NCBI GenBank assembly: GCA_034670405.1
Contig: JAXDDX010000012.1
Coordinates: forward strand, 6,616,501 to 6,680,500
Direction: 5' to 3'
Length of the DNA stretch: 64,000 nt
Source of the DNA: Hoplostethus atlanticus
Lineage: Eukaryota > Chordata > Actinopteri > Trachichthyiformes > Trachichthyidae
Shown: piece after piece, positions 25,198 to 37,798 of the stretch
Layout: each line of letters opens with the position of its first letter
Position numbering within the stretch: the stretch's first letter is position 1
Made by a program: the position numbers and the translations under genes
The notes under the pieces: generated by a model
Told to the model about the DNA's origin: nothing
The model's input: only the letters and a program-made list of their open reading frames with translations
Databases searched by the model: none

Positions 25198-25235
25198 CAT
25201 CTTTCATCATCTTTTTTTTAAGATGATGAAAGATG
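25198..25235. repeat. Short inverted repeat
   Basis: 16-nt arms (CATCTTTCATCATCTT and its complement) are separated by 6 nt of T-rich sequence. The stem is perfect. Confidence 0.85.
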
Positions 25236-25389
25236 AAAGTCCTTCTTTCTTTCTTTCTTTAAAACCTACCTTTAAAAAAAAGACGAAAAAGTATAGTCAG
25301 CACAAATGCAGCTCAAGGCGCTTTACTCTCTGTCCCTGTAACAGAAACTAATGGCTGCCTTTGAATCACCTGCCATATCATTAAAATAT

Positions 25390-25402
25390 CATATATATAT
25401 AT

Positions 25403-25450
<48 letters not shown>
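25390..25450. repeat. (AT)n(TG)n compound microsatellite
   Basis: An AT run to about 25404 is followed by 46 bp of TG. In the C8orf34 transcript it is a (CA)n tract starting 95 nt after the exon 2 donor. Confidence 0.95.
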
Positions 25451-25453
<3 letters not shown>

Positions 25454-25545
25454 AGAAGGTACAGTATAGAAATTAAAGATGATAGAAATGAAAACCTATC
25501 TCTGCATGTGTGTGCACGTGAATGTGTGCATGTATGTGTACCCAC

Positions 25546-25690
25546 CTGTGGAGCTCTGCGCCCACAGGGCCGCGGAGCCTGACAGAGTTCTCTGCAGCTT
25601 GCCAGGGCTGCCTTGCTTGGTCTGCAGGTGATCAATGAGAAAAGGGATCGGATGGTCCGGAGTCTCGGTTATCAATTTGGTCATCAACTC
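25546..25690 (-). CDS. C8orf34: C8orf34 exon 2 (RIIa-type docking helix)
   Basis: This 145-nt exon encodes residues 24-71 plus the first base of Asp72. It starts [20 protein letters not shown] and continues [20 protein letters not shown]. With exon 1 it forms the PKA RII-alpha-like dimerization/docking fold, in which two helices are joined by a P-x-x-P-x-x-FL turn; here that turn is [12 protein letters not shown]. Such folds form X-type four-helix dimers that bind amphipathic helices of anchoring proteins. The acceptor is TCCTGTAG and the donor is CACAG|GTGGGT. The match to human C8orf34 is near-identical through LSGSAALWA. Confidence 0.97.
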
Positions 25691-25764
25691 CTACAGGAGC
25701 AGAGCAGAGCAGAGAGCAGGCAGATAAATGGACAGTCAGAGGGAACTGCAAAAGGACAGGGGGG

Positions 25765-25860
25765 CAAGGATAGGGCAGCAGGATGGAGTAGTGAGGCTGA
25801 CCCCTAGGTTTAAGCCCCCATGACAGCAAGGGTCCAGCCTGCTGAAGTGACACTGAATCC
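25765..25860 (+). repeat. SINE-head-like segment
   Basis: GCAGCAGGATGGAGTAGTGAGGCTG followed by AGGTTTAAGCCCCC resembles the head of the repeat at 28603 (AGCAGGATGG then CAGGTTCAATCTCC). The characteristic tail blocks are absent. Confidence 0.4.
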
Positions 25861-26478
25861 ACAACACTCCGTTAATATCGAGGACATGAAAGGATGGATG
25901 GATAAGATGGATATTTTTGCAGTGAAAGAGGAGGGAGTGTGTGTAAAAGAGGCTGTGAAAAGTAAAGCAGAGGGAGTGTTTATTAGACATGGTGAAACAG
26001 AGACGGAGAGAGTTAGAGAAAAAGTGATGCAGGAGACAGAAAAGAGGAAACGAGGAAAAGCAGATAGAGAGGCACAGTAACAACAGTAACAGGTGCTGAG
26101 GGTCGAGGTCGCATCCCACTCGGCATGCTAATTTAGGAGCCGTCAAACGCATGAAGGGAATTCAGCATCAGATGTGCCAATCATGTCACGGCTAATCATA
26201 TCCTATCTGTACGCCGAGCCCACTATTACAGTCGTACGCACACACTCATAAATACGAACATTGGCATTTCCATTAAGACTTTTCAATAACACACGAGGCA
26301 ATCAAAACTTGTAATTTAATGAAAAAACATTAGAAATGTACACCACCATCTATCTTGGAGCTATAGAGCCATAATGTTCTCCTTTAATGCTTTATTAGAG
26401 CTGTCGGAAAAACAATTCTAGCGCTGTGCACACCGTCTGTTTCTAGAAAACCCAAATGAAAATGTGTAGGTACTCTGC

Positions 26479-26525
<47 letters not shown>

Positions 26526-28081
26526 GCAGGGTATGGTATGGGACTGAACTCTGCTTGACTGCTTTTAGCCAGCCAGATTAGCTGAAGCTGACATCAGGAC
26601 AGCTACTGCAGAGCGGCACAAACAACGCTGAGGAATCCATTAGTGGTCCACAATGATTCGGCAGTACTGTATGAATACAGTATGTGTGTGTGTGTGTGTG
26701 TGTGTGTGTACTGTATGTTTGTGTGTCCCATGCCATTTGGTGGCTGGTTTGTGTGTGTGTGTGTGTGTGCTTGTGCACGTGCTCACGTACGTGCATGCAT
26801 GAGAGGGGTGTAAAAGGGAGACAGCCTGTGTGTATTACAACTGGCTAGCCTTGGCGGTGCTGCGTGTGCTGGGAAAGCTAATCAGGTAATTGGTCAGGGG
26901 GACATTCCTGCCTGGCCCCAGTGGCTACAGCAACTCTGACAGCAAACAGCATGTGAATGGACAAACAGGAATCAGGGGGCCATTAGGAAATGCTTCTCAG
27001 TAGACTGCAGCGCTCACTGAGAGACACAGCAAAGTAAAACACTTGAGAATCACACTCTGCCCTGCCTCTTGTAAAGTGATTATACAAGCTCTTCAGAGGA
27101 GAGTGATGATATGGCATCGCTGTGAAATCTCCATATAAGAGAAGCCCAGAAGAGAAGCTGCAGCACAGTAGGATTTTAGGGAAGCTTTTCTTCACACAAC
27201 TGCAGTGGATTTCTGTGGCCCATGCCTAACAATTATAAACCTCTAACGACGCTGGGATGTAAAAGTTGTAATTACTGCTAAGGAGCTCCGGTGGGTAATT
27301 TAACTAACCTAGCAACAGGAGGTCTATAAACGAAGGCTGTAATTTGGGAGATCATTGAGGAAGCCAAACTAGAAGAACTCTGTTAAATACCCCAGGGGTT
27401 TCAAGTCTTAATAGTTTTTGTGGGAAAGGGGAGGATGTACCATTTTTTTTTTTTATGGATCACTGCCGAGTGGTGTTTTTCATGATTGTGTTCCCCGGTG
27501 GAAACCACATAAACAGATGTGCGGAGAGAGTAATAGAGGCATGGGCTGCAGGCGCAATGCAAGCAGCGGTGAAGTACAGAGACAGGGAGACGGATGGGCA
27601 GAAAAACAAATGGAGAGACAGAACTTCCTGTAGATCGGCAGAGAAAGGCCGTGCATGTGGCTGTACATGAACACTTGTGTGCCAACATATATTGATTACA
27701 CACTGTAGAGCACCGTGCAGCCACAAGCTACTGCATGAGCATTCTTGTACCTGCGTGTCCTTCACCATCTGACATCACGCGAAGGCCGGGAGACACAGTA
27801 TGTTACTTAGCTGCACAGTACGTATGCCTACATTACATAACTCACGTAGCCCGGCAGAGCGAGGTAACCGCATCTGACACTTTCACTTACTATGGTAATC
27901 ACTTGCTTTAAATAATGTGTGTCGTGTTTCATAAGCTCCTGCAGTTTGACTGGTAATCACATTTTCCTGGACAGGAGCCGTAGTCGGATGTAGAGTCATA
28001 TTTGGTTCAACATGAGTAGACGTGGATGCTATTTGGTTTGGATTGACTTGCATCAGCAAAATACCATCCATAGCATTTGTT

Positions 28082-28094
28082 TGTGTGTGTGTGT

Positions 28095-28135
<41 letters not shown>
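28082..28135. repeat. (TG)n microsatellite
   Basis: About 54 bp of TG interrupted once (TGTATG), followed by a short (GGT)n extension to about 28150. Confidence 0.95.
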
Positions 28136-28140
<5 letters not shown>

Positions 28141-28602
28141 TGGTGGTGGGGTGATAGAGAGAGAGTTTCAGCCTCTTCATCTATATACAATACGCTAACA
28201 GGTGGCGTGAGCAACTACATGTCTGTATTGCACACAGTGTCCATATCTGTTATCGGGTGAGTTATCTCTGTGCTCCAGTCAGCGTGGTGGTGTGGCGGCT
28301 CTAATAGACAAGCTGTCAGCCAGCCAAGAGACACCCGTGTCCTTGGCAGCTCTCAAGGGCTCCCTCCAGGGACACTGACAATCACGACATTCACACCGAC
28401 TCTCCCTTTAGTCCCCGCATCACCGCAACTTCAACAAACTCACAAAGTGGAAGCTGAGAGGGAGTTGACGAAGCAAAGGAGGGAGGAAGGGAAAGTAAGT
28501 TTTAAAGGTCAAACCAGCGTGGTGGAGGGATGGATAAAAGGAGAAAGGCACAGAGGGGCAGAAAGAGAGAGTGTTCCAGAGAAATAAAGAGACAGAGAGA
28601 CC

Positions 28603-28829
28603 AGTAGCAGGATGGTGAGGTGAGTAGGGAAACTATCCTACAGCAGGAAGGCCCAGGTTCAATCTCCGGTGATACTAAGCATCTATGTGTCTTTATAAGC
28701 GAGACTCTGGATCCCTCCCAGCTCAAGGGGTGCTGTTCTGTAGCTGACCCTGCACTCCAACCGCTCCCTGGAGGGCAGCAAAGAAAAAGACAAATTTCTC
28801 CTTCAGGGATCGATAGAGGATCACAAACA
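28603..28829 (+). repeat. SINE-like repeat, copy B (tRNA-type head)
   Basis: The head contains AGTAGCAGGATGGTGAGG and then a B-box-like CAGGTTCAATCTCC. The body has CTCAAGGGGTGCTGTTCTG and CTCCCTGGAGGGCAGC, ending CAGGGATCGATAGAGGATC. The body shares its main blocks in order with 13511-13657, so at least two copies of one dispersed family lie in this gene. A short A-rich tail (CACAAACAAAGG) follows. No clear target-site duplication was found. Confidence 0.7.
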
Positions 28830-29189
28830 AAGGTGCAACAAAGTACATGGAAAAGGTGGATTGGAAAAAAGCGATAGACAGAGCTGATACAATTACATAA
28901 GCTTTGCCATTTCGACCACTTTAGCCCTTACTCCTTTCTTTGTAGTCAAGCTGAGACCTAGCGTATTTCCACCTCGGCTGTTGCATTCTCCTAGTGGTCT
29001 GTTTGAGCTATGGATATCTAGATGAGAGGGGACACTGACTAAGCCATCTGCACACAACACTAACTCTGCACAAGCTGGCTAGCCATGATGTCTGTGTTCC
29101 TGAGAAGCAGTGCATCCATCCTCATATCTACTGAGGCAAAGACAGAGGAGACATCTGTGTGCGTGGATGCACGTGCATGTGCGTGTGAA

Positions 29190-29231
<42 letters not shown>

Positions 29232-30216
29232 AGGGGATAGAGAGGAATGCTGCAAGTGCACATTTACTTTCCACTTCTTCCTCTTCTTTCACCGGGTTCA
29301 AATCACCTTCGGCATATTCTGAAGTGAGAACTGTCTGTGTTTCTGATCAGCTATAAAATATGACATCTTCATAAGTTGTCCTTGAATAAAAAGAAATAAG
29401 CAAAGGACGATTGTAGACAATTTAAACGCAGCCCAAGGCTTTTCCAAGACTTCCAAGAAGGCCCTCTGTCCCTGTCACCAGTAATAGAGGCTAATAGCTG
29501 CCATTGATTTACTTGATATTTATCAATGAAACACGGGAAGACAAAGTCATATCACAGGTTATTTGAGGTAAAGTCTCTGTGTCTGTCCAATGTGCTTCAC
29601 ATACAGGATGAGGACATTGTATTGAAAAAAGAGAGGATGAGAGGAGTGAGCAAGTGATGAGCCAATTTGGGTGGAGATGAGTAGAGAGAGTAGGGTGCCA
29701 CTGGAGGAGATCCAGACCTTGACTCAGCAGGCAGACGAGAGAAGAGAGGAGATCATGCGGAAGAGGAGACCGTGGGAGAGGCACTGTCACCTGACCAGAC
29801 TGTCTCCACCAGCATGCACTATCAGAAGCGATGGTTTTATATAGCCCGCTGATATACAAAACAAATAGACACCCCTCACTTGTTCATTCCTGCAGTACTT
29901 GCAATACGAAGTCAATTTTCATCACGACTTCCACATTTTGGAGCTGCACAATTGCGGCCTGTTGGCAGTGTCGCAGAACGGGGTGCTGCCAGATTGTGAG
30001 ACAATGGAATGGAAAATGAAGATGAAGACACCAAATATGATCAAATATAAACGTATATGACGATAAATTGTGAATTAAAAAATTACAACTCAAGCAATTA
30101 ACCAACCGCTTTATATTTTTACAAATATAATGTGTTCATTAGGTTTTGCTGCCACTGCATCATTTCTCAGCACCATTTAAACTTGGCTTCAAAGTCACAC
30201 CTTGTTGTGCACAAAT

Positions 30217-30252
<36 letters not shown>

Positions 30253-31817
30253 GTATAATTACACCTTATATTTATCCCAATTTGGACAAACAACACAACC
30301 ACACATTCATTAGTCACCAGTTGGACAAATATGGGCTAACTGTCAAGGTTCTCTGTATCAAATGATCAGCTCTCCCACACCACTAGCAGAACTATCAATT
30401 ACATGCAGCAGTCAGCTAGCGGGGCGCAGGCCGTGATAACGTCATTAACATGCACACCAGCCACTGCAGTGTCTCTCTCTTCCTGTTTCACTTTCTCCCA
30501 CAAATATGCACACACTCCAGATCTGTCTCCCCCCTACCTCTCCCCCCACACCTTATACTGTTGCACCCGCTAAATCTTCCTCATCTCCTTCTTGTCTCGT
30601 CTCACTCTCTGATCTCTCAGCTGTCCTTTGCCTTCCCTCCTCTCCCTCTCCCTGCATTCCCCCAGGGCCAACCAGGCCTCAGGCTGTGTGTTCAGCTGCC
30701 TGTCTTGTAGTAATTACTCTAACTGTGCCTGAAGGGGAGCCATGAAACCCATGCATGACTAAATGACTGTGCATTTCTATCATCTCAAGTCATTAAAGTT
30801 GATAAGACCATCCCTGGGTTTAAACAGAAAGAGGAACTTTAGAAAAGAAGAAACAAAACAAAAAAAAACACTTTTGATTGAGAACATGGTTGTGTTTTCT
30901 AATTCAGGAGTAATCAATTACGAACTGCTTCCCTCTCCTCTGAATTTGGACAGTGTTGATTTCTAAATCCGAATTCTGACATCTTCCCTTGCTCATCTGA
31001 GACAATAAAAGATAAAAAGCACGGTTTCGTTTTTTCACAAAGTCTCATTTTGAATTGCCAAAGGGAATGCAATCATTCTCCTCAAAATACATTTTATTGA
31101 CATCTGGCATGCCTCCACAGCTTTTCATTTGTCACTCGACAGAAAGTGTGAGGGGAAGCAAATAGAGATTAGATTAGAGCGAGCGTCTCTTTGATTAGGC
31201 AAAAATACATTCTATAACTCACATACAAACTAGCACAACAAGGCAATGGTACCAAATACATTCACTGCTCAATGGCCACACAATGCTTAATCCTGATGAA
31301 GGTGAAAGGTGCTGAGGTTGTGCATGCACCAAGCCCTGCAGCTCTCCAGAGTGATACCACTACCTCACCTCAACCTGTAACAGTCCCATATAATCAATGG
31401 TCAGCCTGGATGGTAATCAAAGGCGATATTATTCTCATATTGTGTTCACTGACCTTGTTTTGTCGGGGGTGTTTCCTGAAATAGCAATTTGACTGCACAA
31501 TAAATAAATAGGCGAGCACGAAACAACAAAGCAACCTGGAGTGAGATAAAACTCACGTACAGTCATCTAATGTGTGGGAGATGTGACAATGGCAGACTAA
31601 CCCTGGCAAAAAGAAAATATTTTCAGATACTTTTATTAATATAATTCTCTGAGGGATTGTTTTTGATGTATCACTGAACCTCTCCCTGTCCTGGCCATGT
31701 AGTCTTGTTCTTACAGGTCTCAAGAGTAAAGGATTTATAAAGTCAAAATATTTCAAAGCAAGATTCCTACATTTTCTGACAAATTCCATACATTCTCTTC
31801 CAATTGTATAGAAGGGC

Positions 31818-31846
31818 TTCTATTCTATTCTATTCTATTCTATTCT
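31818..31846. repeat. (TATTC)n pentanucleotide repeat
   Basis: Five consecutive TATTC units plus a partial unit at the left. Confidence 0.95.
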
Positions 31847-32030
31847 ACTATGACCAATGAAAAGGCTATGGGAGAAGCCACTGTAATTCCCCCAATCATA
31901 CACAAACACATCGTTACACTAAGAAAGAAAGAGAGTCAACAGCATACCACTACTGGAAACAGGAATAGCTCAAACCCAATCTCACCCGCTCCAATAAATT
32001 CCCTGGTAAGGGAGCAGATCGATAGGTCAG

Positions 32031-32075
<45 letters not shown>

Positions 32076-33255
32076 ACTGCCTGACTGACTTACCTCTTTA
32101 CAGGACTTGGGGGGGGGGCTGAGAGACCCCCGACCCCGAGCACAGCACAAATCACTTAAACCATTTCAATGTGCATGGATATACCGTTCCCCCGAGGAAT
32201 CTATAAGGTAAGACTTTACTACAGAAACAAAGTCTTTTAACTTTACTGGACTAAGTAGCCACAGCAATACTAGGAGCATGAGGTGACCTTAAGATGGCTT
32301 TCAATACTAATAATAACCTTACTTATTTCAATTGTACAAATATGTGCAGGGCAAAACATACAATCGGCTTAAACATTTTTTAGTAGCAGTATTTTAGAGA
32401 GAACCAGCCATGACTCAAAGGACTCTTTATAAAAGTAAAGAGTAAAAAAAAAACATCAGCAGGTGATGATTACATACTCAGTTGAATATGGGTTGATTAG
32501 CAGACAGTTCAAGTTGAATTCAGCTACATGTTTTGTTCTAACCTACATTTACGTGCTTCATCGGTTCATTGTTCCGATAGAACAACTGTATCAGATCACA
32601 GCGGGGGGTACCATGACAGCAGGTTTAATACCGTCTGCTGATCAAGGCAATGGCTGTTCCCTTTTCACCTACCCGCTCCATTACAAAAGTATCGGTGTCA
32701 GCAGCCTGCAGTTACAGACAAATACTCTCTGATGAAACTCTGAGATCAAACAATGAGACAATTCCATACATATGATAATAGTATAATGTAGGTTTTTACA
32801 TAACACGATCCCTAACACATGGCCTTTCATGACAGCCCCTCATGAGACTTGTTTCAAAGCGAAAAGAGAACTACATTATTCTTCGTGCAAAACAAAATGG
32901 CACGCTGCAGAGAGACTGTCAAGTGATTGGAAAAGAGTAGGTGTTTGAAAGGAATAGCATTTTACCAAAATGGTTGGGTATAATCTGAGGTGCAATTACT
33001 CCCATTATTATGAAAGGCTGCTTCACTTTTTGGAGAAAATTCAGTCAGTGTTGACTCAGCTAGCTCTCTCTGTAAAGCAACCATTTCATTAGCAAAGGGG
33101 GAAAAAAAATCAATTCTCTGGCAAATCATAAGCTGTGTCTCATCAGAGTGAGTAAATGAAGCCCCACTCCCCTTCGTTGTTACACAGACCGTTTAAGACT
33201 GCAGCTGTGCGGGGTGTGGAAGAAATAATTGTTCTTTGCAGATGGGTGGTAAGAG

Positions 33256-33258
<3 letters not shown>

Positions 33259-33294
<36 letters not shown>
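33259..33294. repeat. (GA)n microsatellite
   Basis: A pure GA run of about 36 bp inside C8orf34 intron 1. In the transcript it is (CU)n. Confidence 0.95.
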
Positions 33295-33299
<5 letters not shown>

Positions 33300-34755
33300 A
33301 AGAAGAGGTCAGGGTAAAGAAAGGGCTTACTCCTGAGGTGCTGTGTAGCACAGTATGCAGCAGCAAGCCCAGGCCATTGGGTTGAAGAAACCTCTTGTTC
33401 ATACATATTGTAAAGGACCTCTTCTACCTACATACTGTAACATGGTTCCTCCACAGGTAGACAAGGGGGCTTTTGTACAGACAAACTGTAACAGGGACTT
33501 CTGCATCCCTAGTACTGTCAAAGATGACCTCATTTTCAGTTAACATGGAAAACAGAACTGGTGGAAGCCAATCCATTTATTCTTTCCATTGAAACGATGA
33601 CAAACCATGCAGTACAATTATGATTTAAAGAAGAAATTCCTTATTTCTTAAAATGTTTGGATCTGGGTCCCTTTACAGACAATTTGTTTACATTGAACTC
33701 TTGTATTCAGTCCCTGTTTTCTGTCACTTTAATAGAGGTGTTTTTGTTTATGCTTGAGTTGTTTCAGTTATCTCGTTTTGGTTTTAGCTGTGGAGCAAAT
33801 CATCTCTACTTCTGATTAAGACAGAATTCTGCCAGCAAAAATACCAGCCTCCCTCTTCTTATTCATCTTATGAAAAAGCTTGCTCCCTTACAATTGTATG
33901 CACATGGATGGAAGTGCTTTGGGGCAATAAAATAATGGAAGTAATTGAAGTTTTTCAAGAGCTAAACCAAAGTAGCAGTTGCATCATTTTCTCAAGAGGA
34001 GAGCAGGAGACCCGGGGGATATTTCATATGCTCCTAGTGTACACACCTTTTTTACTCCCTATAAAAACTCATTTTCCTCTGCAGAGAGATATACTGCACA
34101 ATGCAACCCCCCAGTACACCATTCACAGTCTAAATGTAAGGGCTATGTCAGAGGTGCAGGCACACAATATTTTTATATTTAAGGGCTGTCAACAATGATC
34201 CACGTCCTTGTCGGTCGGGAGACAAATTCTGCCTGGCAGCTTTACACAATACACAACACAATAAAAGCTTTTCTACATAAGCTCATTAACGTTTAGTACA
34301 AAGGTCCCTTTTATCATCCCCACCTTTAAGTCATTTAAACTCTTGCTTTAATCATCTTCAATAGCCATCTTCAATAGCCACACAAAGAAAACATGATTTC
34401 ATTGTGCATGAACCCATCACTCATTCTCCAACAATAAAGGAGACATGACGACCTGAGGCAGAGAATTAGAAGAGGAGAGAGAGCAAGTATACAGTGAGAG
34501 CAAGTAGAGAGAGACAGGTGGGAGATGAAGATGGAGGGAGGAAAGTCAAACAGAGAGGAAGGTGGAAGCCGAGACAGAGAGCACACAGATCAGATTCATT
34601 GCGCGCTATACCCTCAGTGACTGACGTGGCCTGACAGTATTTATTCTGTTCTTCACTGGCTAACTGAATGCACGTCAGCATGAAGTCGCTGTCCGTGGTG
34701 CTGAAACTAGCCTCTCCACGGCTCACACTACTCTTTTGACTGTTTAACATGCAGT

Positions 34756-34787
<32 letters not shown>

Positions 34788-35359
34788 GCCGCTACTATAG
34801 AGCCAGCTGAAGCAAAGAACTGAAACGTCAGCACTTTGTGAAACCCATGACGTGCATGTGAATATTGCTATGTCTGGCAAACACAAACACACACACACAC
34901 ACACACACAGTACAGTATCATCATAACCTCATCTCAACCACTCTGGAGCCTCATGATAACACACCCCAGTAGTCAGTCCTATCTGGGAATGACAGATTCA
35001 CAGATCTGCTGCTCAGGCAAAGCTGCTCGGTTCAATGTTTTGCTCCATCCTCAGTCTGATCTGTGTAGTTTTGTTGCAACAAGAAACCACAAGAAACAAT
35101 AGTAAGCAAAGGATGAAGTCATGCCCTCCCCTGGATTGCTTAGATGCCACACTGAGAACACACAGCCACCGGGCGGAGAAGCAGGTACCCAGTCAGGCTG
35201 AGTCCTTTGTAACATTTAGAAAACAATTCACTGTGTAGATCAACCCCTCCAAAAATGGGGTAGAATAGTCTGCCCTGGGTGTCTCCAACTTCAGGAAACT
35301 ATAATGTTGTTGAGTCAGACAATGCAGGCTAGCTCGTGAGCATCTCAAGCACAAACCTA

Positions 35360-35443
35360 AACGGTAAACCATGCCTGTCGACTACAGTACAGGCATGGTT
35401 TACCGTTACATGGTTTACCTTTACATCGATGTAAAGGTTAACC
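35360..35443. repeat. Two adjacent hairpins sharing GGTTTACC
   Basis: The first hairpin has perfect 19-nt arms (35360-35378 and 35389-35407, AACGGTAAACCATGCCTGT) with a 10-nt loop. Five bases on, 35412-35443 is a palindrome with 16-nt arms and one mismatch, centred on TACATCGATGTA. Both contain the heptamer-like GGTTTACC/GGTAAACC, so this motif recurs in both orientations. Confidence 0.9.
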
Positions 35444-35832
35444 GTGAAAATAAGAGGGCAGTCCTTTACGTGTTACTGTGCGACCTCAGTTTACCTCCGT
35501 TTAAACCTTGTGTCTCCGGTACGGACTGGGACGCTTCAGAAAGGTAACACAGCAAACCCTCTCTCAGGGTTTTCTGACACCACAGCGGATTAATACACCT
35601 GGTTAGCTTTTTCAGATTTACCAGACAGCAAATAATAGCTGTAACAACTGTGAGGCGGACGGAGTGTATAATCCAGTTCAATATATCCTTAATTACACTG
35701 GTCTGGTGTGACCGCTCGCAATGCAGATGTGCGTGTAAAACGAGGATGGAGCAAAACTAAAAACGAACAAAAGAAAACAATGTTGCCTTAAATGAGAGTT
35801 TTGAGAGTTCATGTATTTATTTGTGCACTCAC

Positions 35833-35901
35833 CTCAAACAAGGGTCCTATTTTATTTTTCTCCAGGTACGACTGAATTCTTGACTGTTGTGGAGACGCCA
35901 T
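35833..35901 (-). CDS. C8orf34: C8orf34 exon 1 with start codon
   Basis: The ATG is at 35899-35901 (minus strand). It gives 23 codons, MASPQQSRIQSYLEKNKIGP then LFE, ending at donor GAG|GTGAGT. This is the first helix of the RIIa-type docking fold (IQSYLEKNKIGPLFEEL). An in-frame TAA at 35932-35934 with no ATG between supports this start. The +4 base is G, but the -3 base is T, so the Kozak context is only moderate. It matches the start of the human C8orf34 docking segment. Confidence 0.96.
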
Positions 35902-36159
35902 GAAGAAACTGTTATGCCTTGCGAGAAACCTTTAACGGGATAAAACCATGAGGTGAGCCGGTGTCATTCGTCCTTGAAGACGGGTCTCGACGCTTAAAAA
36001 GGTACCAACTGTCACCAAGTCCAGTGAAACAACATTAAGTTATATCGGGATGCGTCAAGTGCGGCGCAGACACCTCACAGCGTCGCACATAGCGGAGACT
36101 CAGCCCGGGACCATTCCCAGCTTGTCGCTTCACTGGCTCTCTAGCGACAGCTTCCCTAT

Positions 36160-36250
36160 AGAAGCCAATGGCATAAACTGCTCTTTGACAATGATTACAA
36201 ATCTTCCGCCCATTGGCTGCAAGTGTTAGCAGAGCCACCGCCCCGCCCAT
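36160..36250 (-). promoter_or_regulatory. Candidate C8orf34 promoter (GC box and CCAAT boxes)
   Basis: Reading toward the gene there is a GC box ATGGGCGGGGCGG (36238-36250), then AGCCAATGGGCGG (CCAAT at 36212-36216), and a CCAAT box in the opposite orientation at 36165-36169. The block is 260-350 bp upstream of the ATG and is more CpG-rich than its surroundings. No TATA box was seen, consistent with a TATA-less promoter. The start site is not determined. Confidence 0.6.
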
Positions 36251-37792
36251 TTATCCACAGGTTCGCTGTATCACACGCAATTATGCGCCTTTTTTTAAGC
36301 GTCTAGCTGCACTAAGCGTTTGTATGTCAGACATTGTGCAACAAGACTTGCACTGTCAGTAATGAACAGGGGCGAAGTGTACTATGACATTATATCGAGT
36401 AATAATGTCCGAGGCATGTGCAGACTAGACCACCAGTTACAAGTCTGCTTGAAGAACAAAACTTACTTAATGAGCCAAGAGGCCGTCTCGTGCTCCACGA
36501 CGCGAGGAGTTTTTGTAAATAGGTGGTTACACACAATTGTGGTGAAAAAGAACTTGGATGTTCATTTTTTAAATCAATAATAGAATATTTGAAATGGTTC
36601 TTAGTAGCTAAACAACGTGGTAACATGCTAAGCGACACATAGTAAGTAAGTGATTTCCGGTTAGCTCATACTTTACTGTAAAGGTAGAAAGAACAGGCTA
36701 ATGAGAAGATTCATAATAAAATGAATTACACACGTGTTCAGTCAAAACAATGTTATCAATTTTAATCTTTTTTACAGATATATCACCTTGTTTTCATTCT
36801 TGTGTTTTGAAGAAAATATGTGGCATGCTATGTCAACCTTCATTTTTACAATAACAAAATATTGAGACATATATGAGAAACTCTAATAGACTGGAGCTTA
36901 TTGATTTAATACCACTTGTTTGTTTGCATAGTAGTAAGCTAGTCATCCACTCTACAACGATTACATCCAATAATGATAAGTAACAAAGAGAAACTTTAAT
37001 CCTGAGTACTGGCAGTATAAAATATCAGAATATATTTCATAGCGCTACATCGAAAAACTTGGCATAACCTATAATGTGTTAATACTGATAAACCATAGAA
37101 AATCTCTTCATATCGGGGCACTGCACTGTTCAAGGCACAGGCTGCAATGTAGAAAACACAACGTTCACGTCAAGCTGCAGTCAGTCCTGACGACTTACTG
37201 TAACAGTCTTAGGAATCCACATAAGATGGGGAACGAGGGAATGGCTCTGTTTTCAGCACAGAACTATTTTGGCTACATGTGCATATGTACAAGCCAACGA
37301 ACATCATGTCAAAAAGTTACACAACAGACATTCACATGGTTATCCAATACTAGGGGAATCAATAGAGTAATGAAGTGAGGGCAAAAAGCACAGAAATGAA
37401 ATTGCCTGACGTGAACAAATACGCTGCCAGATTTCATGCAATATCCTTTTTTATCAACATCATCTCACTCATTTCATATGCAAATAGCAACTAATATCAT
37501 AAAATGCAAATTTCCCTCATGAAAACAAACGGATCATTTTCTTCCTGTAATACGAGGACAGAGGACTGATGGAGTCCTTCCATTTCAGTGAGCTGTTCAG
37601 ACTACACCTTCTAGGTATAAATCTTTTTCCATGTTCAAACAAGATGCGTTATAACACTTATAAAGTACAACAGTGAAAAATATAAAGTATTAAAAATACT
37701 ATTTACTGTTTTAAAATTCTATGTACAGATAGACGGCTACTCTGAATATATAAAACTGGACCCAATGACAGATCATCAAATATGTTTTTGTC

Positions 37793-37798
37793 TTTATT
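37793..37798 (-). terminator. prex2 polyadenylation signal candidate
   Basis: The minus strand reads AATAAA 94 bp after the prex2 stop codon. A loosely T/G-containing stretch follows. Longer 3' ends are possible because the AT-rich sequence to the left offers further weak signals. Confidence 0.5.

Larger units (their letters stand above)
25098..25545 (-). other. C8orf34 intron 2 (448 bp)
   Basis: This short intron contains a hairpin at 25198-25235, a (CTTT)n patch at 25241-25260, a dispersed-repeat-like segment at 25301-25372 and an (AT)n(GT)n tract at 25390-25450. Confidence 0.85.
25691..35832 (-). other. C8orf34 intron 1 (10.1 kb)
   Basis: This first intron contains no further exon. Its repeats are a SINE-head-like segment at 25765-25860, a SINE-like copy at 28603-28829, and CA/GT tracts at 26481-26521, 26682-26709, 28082-28135, 29192-29226, 30219-30242, 32034-32072, 34757-34788 and 34887-34908. 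It also has (TATTC)n at 31818-31846, (GA)n at 33259-33294 and a hairpin pair at 35360-35443. The AT-rich interval 33550-34330 is free of simple repeats. First introns often hold enhancers, but no individual element can be assigned here. Confidence 0.75.

Noticed and set aside
27401-27768. Overlapping Cys/Ser-rich open frames on the minus strand
   Set aside because: Three overlapping frames are equally open and none has conserved features, so this is a composition effect.
36320-36580. 86-codon plus-strand frame next to the C8orf34 promoter (possible divergent gene)
   Set aside because: It has no recognisable motif. The strand opposite carries a splice-donor-like site, and no promoter evidence favours divergent transcription.
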